Shown here in pieces: positions 35,149 through 46,700 of a stretch of DNA of 64,000 bases (the stretch's first letter is position 1; every line of letters starts with the position of its first letter). The notes below the pieces were generated by a model, which saw only the letters and a program-made list of their open reading frames with translations, ran no database searches and was not told the DNA's origin. Position numbers and translations under genes: made by a program. This stretch comes from Amanita rubescens. Its lineage: Eukaryota; Basidiomycota; Agaricomycetes; Agaricales; Amanitaceae. The DNA is taken from the NCBI GenBank assembly GCA_015039365.1, contig WION01000119.1:80670-144669 (forward strand). The letters run 5' to 3'.

Positions 35149-36545
35149 GTACTAGTCACGTAAAAGAGAGGAGGCAACTTGCTGGTGTGCACCTTGGGCC
35201 ACCTGCCTTGAACGGCAAAGATTTTAAGGAGGATGAGTGGCACCGTCAACATCGCTCGGTTGGACTATGGAGACGACTCGGCTGATGAAATGCGACCCAA
35301 CTTTCTTTCAGCCGTGCGCCCTCCAAGCAAATCCGTGCATCAGTGACTGAAGGCGGTGTATGGGGTTCACGGTCGTTTTGATTTTTTTTTTTGTTTCAAA
35401 GATCCATCTGTGAAAATACATGATTGTGCCTAGTACTAGTAGATTCACAGCCTACAGGTGTGCCTCTTCACTACGGTCGCGATCGACTAATGGGATGCCT
35501 AGGGACTTGCCGATAGTAGAACGATCCCGCATCTTACGGGTAGTGGACCTTGGGATACTCCGCCAATTATCTCAATATTTGTGGGTTCCATCGCCAAAAA
35601 TGGGTGATTTGTGAAACCGACCAACAAGGAGTGAGTACATAGGCGTTAGGCAAATTTAAGCATAATGATAAGTTTGAATTTCATCAAAACAGGGTTGGCG
35701 TGCGCAGTGTTTTCTTTAACTTGTAATACAATTCTTTTCCTCTTCGTATTGGCTACGGAATTTGTTCATGAAAATACAACATGCAAATATACCCAAAAAA
35801 GGGAAACTGAACGAAAAGAGGTGAGGGTTAATATTTATTATAAGAAATTGGTAAAGATCGACGGACAGGTAATGGACCCTGCCGAGCGAATGTCAAGCAA
35901 AGGAGCAGAGGCACACATCCTGTGACAAAGGCTTCAAGAAGGACCTGATGCACGTGTCGTAGCGCCACGCTCCCGTGATCCAAGCCTTTTGTTCGGCTAG
36001 CGCGCGCGGCACCGTCGCGATTTATTGGCAATAGTTTATTGCTTCCCCCCTTACCCCCCGTCCTCCCGTCCTCCCGTCATAACTATTCTTGGCTACTTTC
36101 TTACGTTTGTGGCCCTCGGTTCGTGCTAATCAACGTGAGTTGAAATGGCAGCTGGACAACGAAAAATCCAAGGCTAGGCACAAACTTCAAGCACCGGCGT
36201 TTTGGGCATCCCCTGATTCCCGAATACGAGTGGTGAGCGGTGAGGGCAACTTAACGTAACATTTTCAACTACGTAACGTGTAGGTTTTGAATGATGGAGC
36301 CAAGACAGAAGATCGAGTGACTTGGTGGAATGTACCACAGGGCGGATCTCGTGCGCAAACAACGGAGCTTCCTGACTTGTCGAGTACGAGGTCAAGAAAC
36401 GATATCAAGGCGTTCCTGTGTCCAATACGAGTCGTGAGCGGCTAGGGCGGCAAGATACAGAAACATACACGCTGGGGGTATTTAACCTGGCGCGTACGAA
36501 GCCAACCTCAGACTCACGTCCTCAGATACAAGTCTTACGATCGAA
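35149..36545. other. Intergenic stretch with the upstream region of the small secreted-protein gene
   Basis: No coding region I can support; an 86-codon frame at 35665-35925 is isolated and without homology. A short C-rich tract with three CCTCCCGTC-like repeats lies at about 36056-36078. A TATTTAA element at 36479-36485, about 60 bp before the ATG at 36546, is a possible core promoter element. Confidence 0.4.
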
Positions 36546-37070
36546 ATGCACTTCTCTTCGCTCATCCTCGCTCTCACCGCTGTTTCTGCTGCCTCGGCGG
36601 CCACAGTGGCTAAGAGAAGCTTTTTCTATCCGACTTTCCTGAACCTCAATGGTGCCACTGAGGCTTCGGACTATCTCACTTACGTTCTTGTCCCAACTAT
36701 CTATGGTAAGGTGCTGGCTGTATATTCTTTCGCTCGACGCTTATTCGTGATTGTAGATTGTTTCACGGCTTGCAATGGTGTCTCCGGCTGCAAATTTGTC
36801 AACAGTAAGCCAATTCCTAACTGCAAAGATGTACGACGCTGAGCTTCTTTTAGCTTACCACGATGTCAATGGCAAGGTCAGCTGTCTTTTACTTTTTTGT
36901 TCAAGTGGATGGGTTCTAACGGATTTGCACAGAATGGCAGCCCCGATCTTACTTGCTCTATGTACAAGTCATGCCACTATTCTAACACTGCTATCAACAA
37001 AGGTGGTCAGACTCAACCCTCTGGACTTCTTGACTATATCACCGAGAGCGACGGCTGGTGCAAGTATTAG
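36546..37070 (+). CDS. Small secreted cysteine-containing protein
   Basis: Four exons (36546-36705, 36757-36804, 36854-36876, 36933-37070) join in frame to 122 residues. The first 18 residues form a clear signal peptide (MHFSSLILALTAVSAASA), followed by a possible KR processing site. The mature part has six cysteines and the motif CKFVNTYHDVNGKNGSPDLT, shared with a family of small secreted proteins I know from Agaricomycetes; their biochemical role is not established. The third exon is only 23 nt. The protein ends SDGWCKY. Context gives no further clue. Confidence 0.75.
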
Positions 37071-38599
37071 ATGAGATCGGAGGTGTCATGATGTTGTGTA
37101 GTGTTACGTACTTTGTACGTTCGTGAATCCGCTGTTGCCAATGACTTTGAATGTGTCCCAGTAAAACGGAGTGTTTTTTATGGCAGGACGTTGGACTTTG
37201 TGCCATGTTCGTACACGGTCTCAAAATCATGACTAAGGTGGCTAGCGCTATAGTATCCTATTCCACATCCGATGTTTCTTGTATATATCATGCAAAAACT
37301 AAATAACATTCCTGTTATCCGAGCCCAGATGTGGAATGCTTTGCTGCTGTTCTCTTTAGCTATAGAATCAGCTTTGAAACCTGCATTCGTTTTACGATGT
37401 CCGACGTTGCTAGGGAGACTGGTTGACGTACCTGATGACTATGCCTACCCACTCAGAGATGTCTCCTAGCCCCATTCTCTGAAATTGTCGAAAACGGAGC
37501 CGAATTGAACGCTGAGAAAGGAGGGCAATGGCAAGTCCTTTCTAATCCCTTTCTCAGTTGAATTGTGGTTGAAAGGGAGAACCCACCGGCCGAGTTATTC
37601 TTGACGTCATCGCTCAGCATAGAGGATAGAAGCGAAGCCAGCGGACATGCATGCTACAGGCTCGCAGCTCGTTTTCTACCGATCAATAGTCTCCGAAGAC
37701 CGGGGCGAAGAATGCGAAGACGACCTCAGCAGGGCTGCTACCGAAGCTCGCCTTCGCGCCCAGGCCTTCTCGAGAGGGCGTAGTGTCCTTATCTGCATGC
37801 TCATCCAACATATCTAGTGTTTACCTACAACGGTTAACAATTTTATCAGACTGAAGATGGGGAGTCGATGGAACAACTCGAACACCTTGCTGTTTCATGG
37901 GTTCAGTCTAAGCCACATGCTTTCGGTCTGAATCGTTGCTCCTTCCGAACCATAGAACAAGGGCCGACACTCGTGCCCTGAATATTTAATAGAAGAGCCA
38001 GTCGTCTTGGGTAGATGCTTGACGTACCTTATGGTCATGCCCATTCAAACATCTCCTCAACTCCTAACCCCGACCCTCTAGGAAGCTAGGTGGCACAACA
38101 GTCTAACTCGTTACTGCTTTTGGGTGCAGGTGCCGGCGCAGTGGTGCGCCGCTGTGTCCAAGTCACCTACAAGGATGTGAAAGACTGCACCCTTGATGTC
38201 CTGTGGCAATGGTGCCATTGTCGGTCCTCTGAGTGACGGACTTTACCACGAAGTAGAGCATAGAGACGGCACGGAAGGGTAGAGCCGATGACGTGTCAGG
38301 GCAGCTCAGCTGGTGCGGCTGGAGGATATGGCTTGTGCGGGTGGTGAAATTGGGCGGTACGTTGCAGAAAATGCGCAGGGGGCAGTGGATTTGTAGCCGG
38401 CAGTGGAGGTGGATCATTGAAGAGCACGCACTACACCATAGTATTAGTACCAATCACCGTATCTCTCGTTTTCCGTCCTGTGTTAGCCTCACGGCCTACA
38501 TAGCACAACCTTCGCCTGTAGTAAAGCCGCAGCTCCTGTCGATACGATGAGATTGAGGCGCTGGAAAGTCAGAGAGAGCGAGATGATCACGTAGTAGGT
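37071..38599. other. Intergenic stretch with a degenerate internal duplication
   Basis: Two related segments (around 37400-37480 and 38010-38080) share TTGACGTACCTxATGxxxATGCC and CATCTCCT words, suggesting an old duplication. No gene can be supported; a frame near 38095 (AQQSNSLLLLGAGAGAV) is too short and lacks the cysteine pattern of a hydrophobin. Confidence 0.35.
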
Positions 38600-40973
38600 T
38601 CTTGAACTTTATAAAGTCTACCGGCGTGGACCCCAAAGACACCCACATCATGGACTGGTGGCAGTCGAAACGAGTCGAAATCCAGATTCCACATGATACT
38701 CCCTCCGAGTCCTCCTCCGGAGAACCTTCCACGTCTACCTTGATGCTTGATGTAACGTGCACACCTTCTCAACACTTCACGGGACGGATACTGACGACTA
38801 TCGTACTCTCTGGTGTTCCTGGGTCGTAGAAGCACCCTCCACAACTCTCGACCCATCTCTAGTCCCTGCACCTGTCCTAGATGCGGGGAACGATGCGACA
38901 CCCAATGATCAAGCCGAGGCTAACGGTGAAGGGGCCAGCCCAGCTGAAGGTGATGGGGAAGGGACAAGCCCAGCCACCTGATCCCGCGGTTTTGATATAT
39001 AAAACCTTGTTACATCAGTGCTATGCACGATACATAAAACCTGTTAATAACAGGCATGTCTGATACATAAAGCCATTGATACAACAGGCACACCTGGGAC
39101 TTTACCTTTCCCAAATTGGGTAGAAAAGCGCATCGCTCTGTCCGCGCACCTCTGCCATATTTGGTCATGGCTCAATTTGGTCATTCCTGGAATTGATATG
39201 TCATTTCATTTGTTTCAAGTTGAGACCCATGTATTGAAGCTGTTATTCTTGAAATGTATTGTGAGTTGCCTAATCAATGCCTAGACCTGGATATGTCAAA
39301 AGAAAAATTTTGACGACATAACAACTTGGTCACGTGATCAGATCAAATCAATCATTAGTGGTGTTTGAGCCGTTCCAGGCATTGTTTATTGCGTCAACAG
39401 ACTCTTCGGAAATGTTCAACGCCTGGTCACTGGGCGTCGGCCCTCGGGTGAGCCAAAAAAACATTTCGGCGACATATCAACGGTCACGTGATACAACGCC
39501 GAAACATCGCGCGCGCAAAATTATTATGTTCTAGGTCAAGATACTTAGGCTTCCCCTTACAATATATGTAGAGATAATGTCATATACAATAGTTGTGGTT
39601 CGATTGGAAGAACAAAAACAACAAGAGAAGATTGTATCCAGTCTGAATCCTTGTGATAGACATATTTGTTAATGCAACTTTTGTTGCCATTCCCTACTTT
39701 CGTCTGACCGTTACTCAGAATGTCCTGTGCATGCCTTATAACAATCTCATATCATTTATACTATGTATTTATTTAATTTGTAATATTGAGCGATCCGTTT
39801 TTGTGGGCGGAACAAGCAGGACAGGCCAAACGATCTTTTGGCGTGGTCACGTGATTACCGTTATTTTTCAGGAATCCCGCAGATAGGGCCAAAGATGGCT
39901 CATGACAATCACATATCGATGTAAATAAGTAAATATACGAGTTATCAACATTCAGTGATATATATTAGTGGGCAGAACGAGCAATACGGGCAAATGCGAT
40001 GTTTTCGGCGCGGATCACATGACACTCGTCATTTTCAGCAAATAATGGTTTTATACGTGAGATGTGACGATTAGGCTTTGTTTAATCCATTTCCTATCAG
40101 GGTTCAATGTAGCAGTTTGGCCAGAAATGAGAACAGCTGAATTTGGTACACGAAAATGCAATGCTATATATGGAAAGCGACGCCTGGCGCGCGCGCCCTG
40201 CGGCCAGCGGGAGCATATATTCCCACAATCAAGTGGCCGTGGAGGCGAAATGCCCAAGTAGTATTGAGCTTCCCACGCCTGTTATATCAGCAGTTATGTA
40301 TCAGACGTTGTGCTAATGTAACAGGCACTTTATGTATCAGGATGGCCATATGGCCTGGCCCAGCTGAAGCTAACGACGAAGGGACCAGCCCAGCCCAGCC
40401 GAATAAATCCAACCCGATGGGAATGGTACCCCCCGCAATCGAACCCGAGGAAGATATCCCTCGAGGAGAAACCGTCAAAATATATTTTGCAGGCGACACT
40501 GGTTATCGCGCCGTTGTAGACGGCGAAGACGAAGACAAGTTCCCTCATTGTCCCGCCTTCAGAGAGATCGGAGAAGTTTTTAGTGGTTTTGATTTTGCCA
40601 TGATACCGATTGGGTGGGTAGACCGTAGCTGGTCCCTTTCGTTTCTTCCAACCTTGAACTAACGCCTTGGGTGAACTGTAGGGCGTATCGGCCCAGACAG
40701 GTCATGTCACCTATCCATTGCGCTCCTCAAGACAGCGTTCGTCTCTTTAAGGACATACGCGCACGTAAAGCGCTCGGCATGCACTGGGGGTAAGTTTACA
40801 TTCCTCTCTTTTTTAGTTTTCGTCGACTTTTAACGCCTTGCAACAGAACGTGGATCTTGACAACCGAACCCGTCGACGAACCACCCAGACTTTCGCGTGC
40901 TGAATGCACCAAGCTCGGTATCCCTCATCGCGACTTTGACATTTGCCATATCGGCGAAACGTGGTTTTTCTGA
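38600..40973 (+). pseudogene. N-acyl-phosphatidylethanolamine-hydrolysing phospholipase D-like (metallo-beta-lactamase fold), interrupted
   Basis: Part 1 (38600-38981) encodes KSTGVDPKDTHIMDWWQSKR and VTCTPSQHFTGR, then shifts frame near 38785 before DDYRTLWCSWVVEA. Part 2 (40363-40613, 40682-40789, 40847-40973) encodes VKIYFAGDTGYRAV, GFDFAMIPIGAYRPRQVMSP, IHCAPQDSVRLFKDIRARKA and LGMHWGTWILTTEPVDEPP, ending ETWFF. These are hallmarks of NAPE-PLD, a zinc hydrolase releasing N-acylethanolamines; the QHFTGR His and the AGDTG Asp are metal-ligand positions. A 1.35-kb element separates the parts. The expected N-terminal HxHxDH metal site is absent upstream. With the frame shift, insertion and missing N-terminus, a pseudogene is most likely. 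Confidence 0.75.
38990..40341. mobile_element. Non-coding terminal-inverted-repeat (MITE/foldback-like) element
   Basis: It lies inside the NAPE-PLD pseudogene. The left end (38990-39095) and the reverse complement of the right end (40275-40341) share an ordered series of words: GATACATAAA, CCTGTTA, TCTGATACATAA and AACAGGC. The interior has no coding frame but contains diverged repeats of about 170 bp, for example GTGGGCGGAACAAGCAGGAC near 39806 and GTGGGCAGAACGAGCAATAC near 39969. Three CACGTG hexamers (39331, 39485, 39848) and a CACATG variant near 40014 sit at equivalent places in these repeats. No exact target-site duplication could be fixed. Confidence 0.55.
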
Positions 40974-41304
40974 TGCATCCAATTTATTGTAATTTTAAGG
41001 AAATGAGTTAGTCTCTTATACCCTAATCAATTACTGGTAACTCGATCGCGGGCTTTACTGTGATGAATGCCACCAGCTTGGTCGCTTATACCTGATGTGT
41101 TGTACTCTTGTAGGTAGTAATGACCCGATGCTTCTGATGCCCTGCAACATGCCAATCATGATTACAATATCCGAGTCACTGATGAAATGAGTCAAAGTTA
41201 CTCGTTGGGGACGAGACGATGAGGAAACATAGGGCACTGAATCGGGAAACGGAGAGGAAATTAGCTTTCAGGAAGGACAGGGAATTCTCATATGACACGC
41301 CATC
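40974..41304. other. Short intergenic stretch before the LINE insertion
   Basis: Nothing recognised apart from the left target-site duplication that starts at its right edge. Confidence 0.4.
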
Positions 41305-41317
41305 GATGTCGTTCAGG
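41305..41317. repeat. Left target-site duplication of the ORF1-only LINE
   Basis: GATGTCGTTCAGG matches GACGTCGTTCAGG at 43158-43170 at 12 of 13 positions and directly borders the element on both sides. Confidence 0.7.
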
Positions 41318-43157
41318 CATCGCTTCTTGATCTCATACCACCACCTTCCTCTTTTGGAACATGGCTCAACGTCGCGGTAGACGTGGTGGTTCTCTTCCTC
41401 CTTTCTCCCGGGGGGGGCGTGGCCGTGGTGCTGCGCCTCCTTCCGATTCCCAAGAAGCTCAACATGCTATGGATACTGATGGGGATGGCCCTCCCCCGTC
41501 GTCACACTCTTCGCAGTGGGCATCTACCCAAGGCGATGAGTTCCCCGAGGCCCCTCAGCCTTTCTCCTACGTCCAAGAGGCGTGTCTTGATTTCCGTACC
41601 GCCATCGATGGCATCCGCGCCGCCGATCTCTCCGATTCTGTCCGTCAGTCCCTTTATGAGGTTATCGAACCCTTCGCCCTGGCAATAGGTGTGGAATCTT
41701 TTGTCATTGGGGGTCGAAAGGTTACTGTAACCCGAGCCGCGGGCACCCACTTTGAGGAGCTCCCTCCCCAGGGGGCCTCAACCTCTGCCCCACCTGCCCC
41801 CCCTGCCACGTCAGAACCGCCCCAACCCACGGGGACCACGGGTATTCGGCCGACTGTCGCCGCTGCCCCCCTTACCATTCGGATCAACAAGAGACAGCTT
41901 CTCGGCCGCCCTCCCCCCCCGCCTCCCGTCAGGCGATCCTACGCTAGCGCTGTTGGGGCCCCCCCAGCCAAGCCTACTCTTCCTGCTCCTTCAAGGCAAA
42001 CCACCAATATCAAGTCCTGCACTCGTCAGGGTACCAAGGCTTCGGCTTTGGTGCTCCGCTTTAGGCCCAGCCCGACTGGCGGGCCCGTCATTCCCCCTCT
42101 CCCTGCCGTTCAGAATATACTGGTTGGTATATCCCCACCGCCCGTCCATGTGGGCTTTACGTTGCGTGGCGATCTCTTGGTGCGTTTCCCCCAAGCGATA
42201 GGCCCAGAGCTCAAGAAGGAGGTCGTTTCCCTCCTTTCCACTTTGCATGCTGGAGGTGTCGAACTCCTCAGCCGGGATACCACATCCCTTATCAAGTTCA
42301 TGCATGTCCCCACACGTCGCCTGGATGGTGCTCCCGCCACTGCCGACTGGCTCCATTCTACTGTCGCTGCCCACCCCCGTTGGAAGGGGGTGCATTTTGT
42401 CCAGAAAGCCCACTTTGTTGTCCCTACGGGCAAGACGATCGGTTTCACCGCCACCGTTGTGGTTGAGGTTGCTGACGATCGTGCATCATCGGTTGCACGT
42501 CGTCTTCTCCAGTCCGACGTTGTCTTTGACGGCGTCCCCTGTCGTGCCCGCCCTTGGGTTTTACGCAAGGCCTCTCGCCAGTGTGGCATCTGCCTACGGT
42601 GGGGCCATACCGCCCATGTCTGCTCGTCGCGCCTCGCTTGGTGCGCTCTCTGCGCCAACCCGCATAGTTCGGCCGTCCACTCGCAAGCTGTCCGCCAGGA
42701 CTCCTCCTCCGACCGTATTAAGTGTGTCAACTGCCTTGGGCCCCATCCCGCCATCTCCCGGGATTGCCCCTTTTTCGTCTCTAGATTTGATGAACAAGCG
42801 CTTGCTCGCCTGCAAGCTGATCGCCTCAAACGGGTCCGCCAGGCTCGCTCTAGGCGCACAGAAAAGAAAGTTAACGCGAAATTCGCCGCCCGTTACGACG
42901 ACCTGGATTAGCCCAGGTCCCTCTTCCTTCCAAGGCCCAACGCTCCTCCCTCTTCTGTATGGTTGGACCAAGCGATCACTATGTGCGGTTGCCCTATGCG
43001 CCGACGTCGAGTTTAGTTTGAGTATTTACTTACGGGTTCTTTTCCTTACCACTTCCCTGAACGGAAGGTTTTTTCCCAGAGCATCTGTGTAGTGTACTTG
43101 GCAATACACGACTGTCCTTCCCCGCAAGGGGTGGGATATCTTCAAAAAAAAAAAAAA
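41318..43157 (+). mobile_element. ORF1-only LINE-type retrotransposon copy (half-LINE) with poly(A)
   Basis: The 1,840-bp element starts 43 bp before the ORF1 ATG and ends in A14 (43144-43157). Near-perfect 13-bp duplications flank it, so this is the complete integrated unit. Only ORF1 is present: between its stop at 42911 and the poly(A) tail there are 232 bp of 3' UTR and no endonuclease or reverse transcriptase. A CCCCGCAAGGGG hairpin lies just before the tail. It resembles mammalian half-LINEs in plan (inference); it may be an internally deleted LINE or an independent non-autonomous family. Confidence 0.75.
41361..42911 (+). CDS. LINE ORF1 protein (gag-like, zinc knuckles)
   Basis: An intact frame of 516 codons. 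The N-terminus is Arg/Gly-rich (MAQRRGRRGGSLPPFSRGGR), followed by a Pro/Ser-rich linker and a central region (residues about 230-400) expected to form the RNA-binding fold (VHVGFTLRGDLLVRFPQAIG). C-terminal zinc knuckles are visible: CGICLRWGHTAHVC fits CX2CX4HX4C, followed by CALCANPHSSAVH and CVNCLGPHPAISRDC. The protein ends in a basic helix. In LINEs such ORF1 proteins bind element RNA to form the RNP needed for retrotransposition. G+C-rich third positions contrast with the A+T-rich DNA nearby. Long antisense frames within it are overlap artefacts. Confidence 0.8.
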   Translation: MAQRRGRRGGSLPPFSRGGRGRGAAPPSDSQEAQHAMDTDGDGPPPSSHSSQWASTQGDEFPEAPQPFSYVQEACLDFRTAIDGIRAADLSDSVRQSLYEVIEPFALAIGVESFVIGGRKVTVTRAAGTHFEELPPQGASTSAPPAPPATSEPPQPTGTTGIRPTVAAAPLTIRINKRQLLGRPPPPPPVRRSYASAVGAPPAKPTLPAPSRQTTNIKSCTRQGTKASALVLRFRPSPTGGPVIPPLPAVQNILVGISPPPVHVGFTLRGDLLVRFPQAIGPELKKEVVSLLSTLHAGGVELLSRDTTSLIKFMHVPTRRLDGAPATADWLHSTVAAHPRWKGVHFVQKAHFVVPTGKTIGFTATVVVEVADDRASSVARRLLQSDVVFDGVPCRARPWVLRKASRQCGICLRWGHTAHVCSSRLAWCALCANPHSSAVHSQAVRQDSSSDRIKCVNCLGPHPAISRDCPFFVSRFDEQALARLQADRLKRVRQARSRRTEKKVNAKFAARYDDLD

Positions 43158-43170
43158 GACGTCGTTCAGG
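43158..43170. repeat. Right target-site duplication of the ORF1-only LINE
   Basis: GACGTCGTTCAGG directly follows the poly(A) tail; see 41305-41317. Confidence 0.7.
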
Positions 43171-43790
43171 TGGGATTTGCACTTTTACCAATCTTAATCA
43201 ATTCCAGGGCGTTCTGCGAGGATTGATGCATTCAATGAGCCCCTGCAAATAATTATTCAGGCATCTGACATATCCGTGTTGAGTACACAGCTGTCGCACC
43301 AGGCTGGCGTCTCGAACTGGACTTAAGCAATGCATAACACCGTAAGTAAGAACAACACAAGTAGTACTTCTTTGAAAGGAAAGGGCCACAAATCTAATGC
43401 GTATGCGTCATCTGAAAAGTTCCATTATTGTCTAACACACTCTGAAGAAGGATTCGGCGCTAACCATTATCTTTGTTTCGACGCATTACCATCACAAGCG
43501 CTCAGTGACGCGCTTGACGCCAGAAATGTCCGATATAGCCGGCGAGGCACGTATGTATAGGATACCCTTAATTGGTACCAGACCCCGGATCGCCTTCAAG
43601 CTAGCGAGATGGTGCCGGGTTTTCTCGGTGATGCCTGAAGTGCTGGCGCTGCAGAGGGAACCGGGCGATCAGGCGGGTAGATTGTCCTTGATGGGAGAAA
43701 CAGCAAAAGAGTGGAGGCCGGGTAAAGGTTTCAAGTCGAAGGCATTTTGTAAAAAGATGGGCGGGAATCCAGGAAAGAAATAATACAGTC
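43171..43790. other. Intergenic stretch, nothing recognised
   Basis: Short frames without support; it ends at the start of duplicated block B. Confidence 0.4.
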
Positions 43791-46700
43791 AACCTTCCAT
43801 CGCTAGTTGAGCGCTAAGGCCTGAGGCCTGACAGTCAACGCACCTCTGAGTTTGCTCTCCACGTGCATCCAACAGGTCTACATCTCCGAGACGCCTGACC
43901 ATCTCATTAATGTTCACCATCAATCCTTCACATGGTCGCTTTCAAGACCGACTGGTGGGAGGCGATATTGAAGACGGCGCGAGCACTGGCGAGAGTTGCA
44001 GCACTGGAAGTGTGATGCCGTGACATGGCCACACTCCTGCAGGCCAAAATACCGAGTCTAAGATAAGTATTCAAGTGACATGGGACGACCAAACGCTCTT
44101 GCTCACCGAAGCACCTTTCATGTCGATTGTTTGTTGTTTATCTACTGAGTCTATGCCGAGCTTTTTCCACGAAGTTCCATGTGACATGTGACATGTTACA
44201 TCACATCTTTTCTTCTTGACCATCATATAGTTACATCATCCTCATTTTGGTCTATTCCAAGCATATTTCCCAATTCCATATATAATTCTTTCATAGACCA
44301 TCATCACCATGTCAGATCCACCTCAGGTAGTAAATACTGGTGTATTTGCTGGATGCTGGAACTTTTATATTAGGAATGCCCAATTTATAGAGGTATTGAA
44401 TTTCAGCATTTTTTCACCTAGATCTTGTCAATAATGAAGACTCATAGATCAACTACTATCTTGAAGACCCCTCCAATGTTGATCTACTTCCTTTACCCCC
44501 TATCAAACATTCTAGTACTTTATTTACAGGCCAAGATAAGTACTTGAAGAAGCTGAAGGATCACTTTCCCTCTAATATTGGAGGCCAAAGAAATTTTGTC
44601 CTTTTGCATGGTTTAGGTGGCATTGGCAAGACTCAGATTTGCCTGAAATTCATTGAAGAAAATCCTGATTTGTGAGCATTTACTCATTAGTATAGTAATT
44701 CAAGATAACTGACTATTCAAGGTTCTCTGACATATTCTGGATTGATGCTTCTTCAGAGGAAAGTGTTGAATTTGTACTCACACAAATGTCCTCAACCTAC
44801 AGTACTTCACCAGATGGTAGACCCTCAGCCAGATCTGCTCTTGATTGGATTTCTCAAAGGCCCAACTTTTTGATGGTGTATGATGGAGCAGATGGACATT
44901 ACTCAGTAGTTGAGAACTTCCTTCCACCAGGAAATGGAGGAAATGTTATGATGACAAGTAGGAATATTGGGTTGAAGAGGCTTGCATTGAGCAAGAACTC
45001 AATGGAGATTCATGAAATGGAAGATGAAGATGCTATTTCCTTGCTTTTGAAGGCAGCCATGCTTCATGACACAGATGATGATATTGATAGTCTGGCCCAG
45101 CAGCTTGTGTTGCAATTGGACAGAATCCCTCTTGCCATTGACCAAGCAGGGGCATATATGCTTTCCTGTGGTTGCAGTATTGATGGTTATGTGGAATTGT
45201 ACACAGGATACAAGAACAAGTTAATGAGGGATCCAGGATTTAAGGGTGCCTCAGATTATGGAACATCTACATATGGGACATGGGACATTTCCATGAAAAA
45301 AATGGAGGATATAGCTGCAAAGGATAACTCAGAGGAATCTCTTGGAGCACAAAGTGCCATCAAGCTCTTGAAGATCTTTGCTTTCTTAGATCATGCTAAT
45401 ATACCACAAGAATTATTCAAAAGTGCTGCTGAGAACTACACAAAAAGACACATTGAGGATGATGTGTATCTTCCATCATCTTTGATCCTGCTGGATGATG
45501 CAACTGTATTCATGGGAAAAGATGGGGAGTGGGACATAATGAAGTTTCTATATGGCATCCAGGTTTTACTTTCATTCTCATTTTTGAGATGTCATAACCA
45601 CTGGTATTCCATGCACCTACTAGTAAATGCCTGGAGTAGGAACTGCATACCAAAAACAGAAGTAACTGATTACTATTACAGAGCAAGAGCACTGTTGTCC
45701 TGTTCAATCACTCTTGACTGGGATGCTGATAATTATGAATTCTGTCAATCACTGGCACCACACATTAGGTCAAACATGTTGCATGGATTGGAATTGAATT
45801 TGAACAGCAAGTACTATGATGATGAATATATAAGATTTGCACTTGTATTTCATAATACTGGGAGCTGGGATGAGGAAGAACAATTGTTACATGTTTCAGT
45901 TGATCAAAGAAAGACAAGACTTGGATTGGACCACTTGCACACTCTTACCAGCATGGCTGAATTGGCATCAACATACTTGAATCAGGGAAGGTGGGATGAG
46001 GCAGAGAAACTTGAGATGGATGTAATGAATGCATACAAAATAAAGCTTGGATCAGACCACAAAGACACTCTCACCATCATGGGCAATTTAGCATCAACAT
46101 ACAGGTACCAGGGAAGGTGGGATGAGGCAGAGAAGCTTGAGATGGATGTAATAAATGGATTCAAAACAAAGCTTGGTTCAGGCCACTCATACACTCTCAC
46201 CAGCATGTCCAATTTGGCAGCAACATACAGGAATCAGGGAAGATGGGATGAGGCAGAGAAGCTTCAGATGGATGCGATGAATGGATTGAAAACAAAGCTT
46301 GGATCAGACCACCCAAGCACTCTCACCAGCATGGGCCATTTGGCAGACACATACAGGGTTCAGGGAAGGTTGAATGAGGCAGAAAAGCTTCAGATGGATG
46401 TGATGAATGCAACAGAGCAAAGCTGGGATCAGACCACCCAGGCAGTCTCAGGAGCATGGCTAATTTGGCAGCAACACACTGTGATCAGGGAAGGTGGGAT
46501 GAGGCAGAGAAGCTTCAGATGGATGTGATGAATGCAAGGAAAACCAAGTTTGGATCAGACCACCCAGAAACTCTTGGTAGCATGGGCCATTTGGCAGCAA
46601 CATACAGGAGTCAGGGAAGATGGGATGAGGCAGAGAAACTTCAGATTATTGTGTTGAATGCAACAAAAACAAAGTTTGGATCTGACCACCCAGACACTCT

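Noticed and set aside
35665..35925. 86-codon frame with a hydrophobic start
   Set aside because: Looks like a signal anchor but has no homologous motif, no splice sites and lies in A+T-rich intergenic DNA.
38080..38180. Hydrophobin fragment
   Set aside because: A Leu-rich QSNSLLLLG-like stretch is present but the eight-cysteine pattern is absent.
42110..42859. 249-codon minus-strand frame
   Set aside because: Antisense to the well-supported LINE ORF1; a by-product of its G+C-rich codon use.
41752..43092. Other-frame open stretches overlapping the LINE ORF1 (41752-42201, 42247-43092)
   Set aside because: Pro/Ser-rich shadows without motifs; the zinc knuckles are in the other frame.
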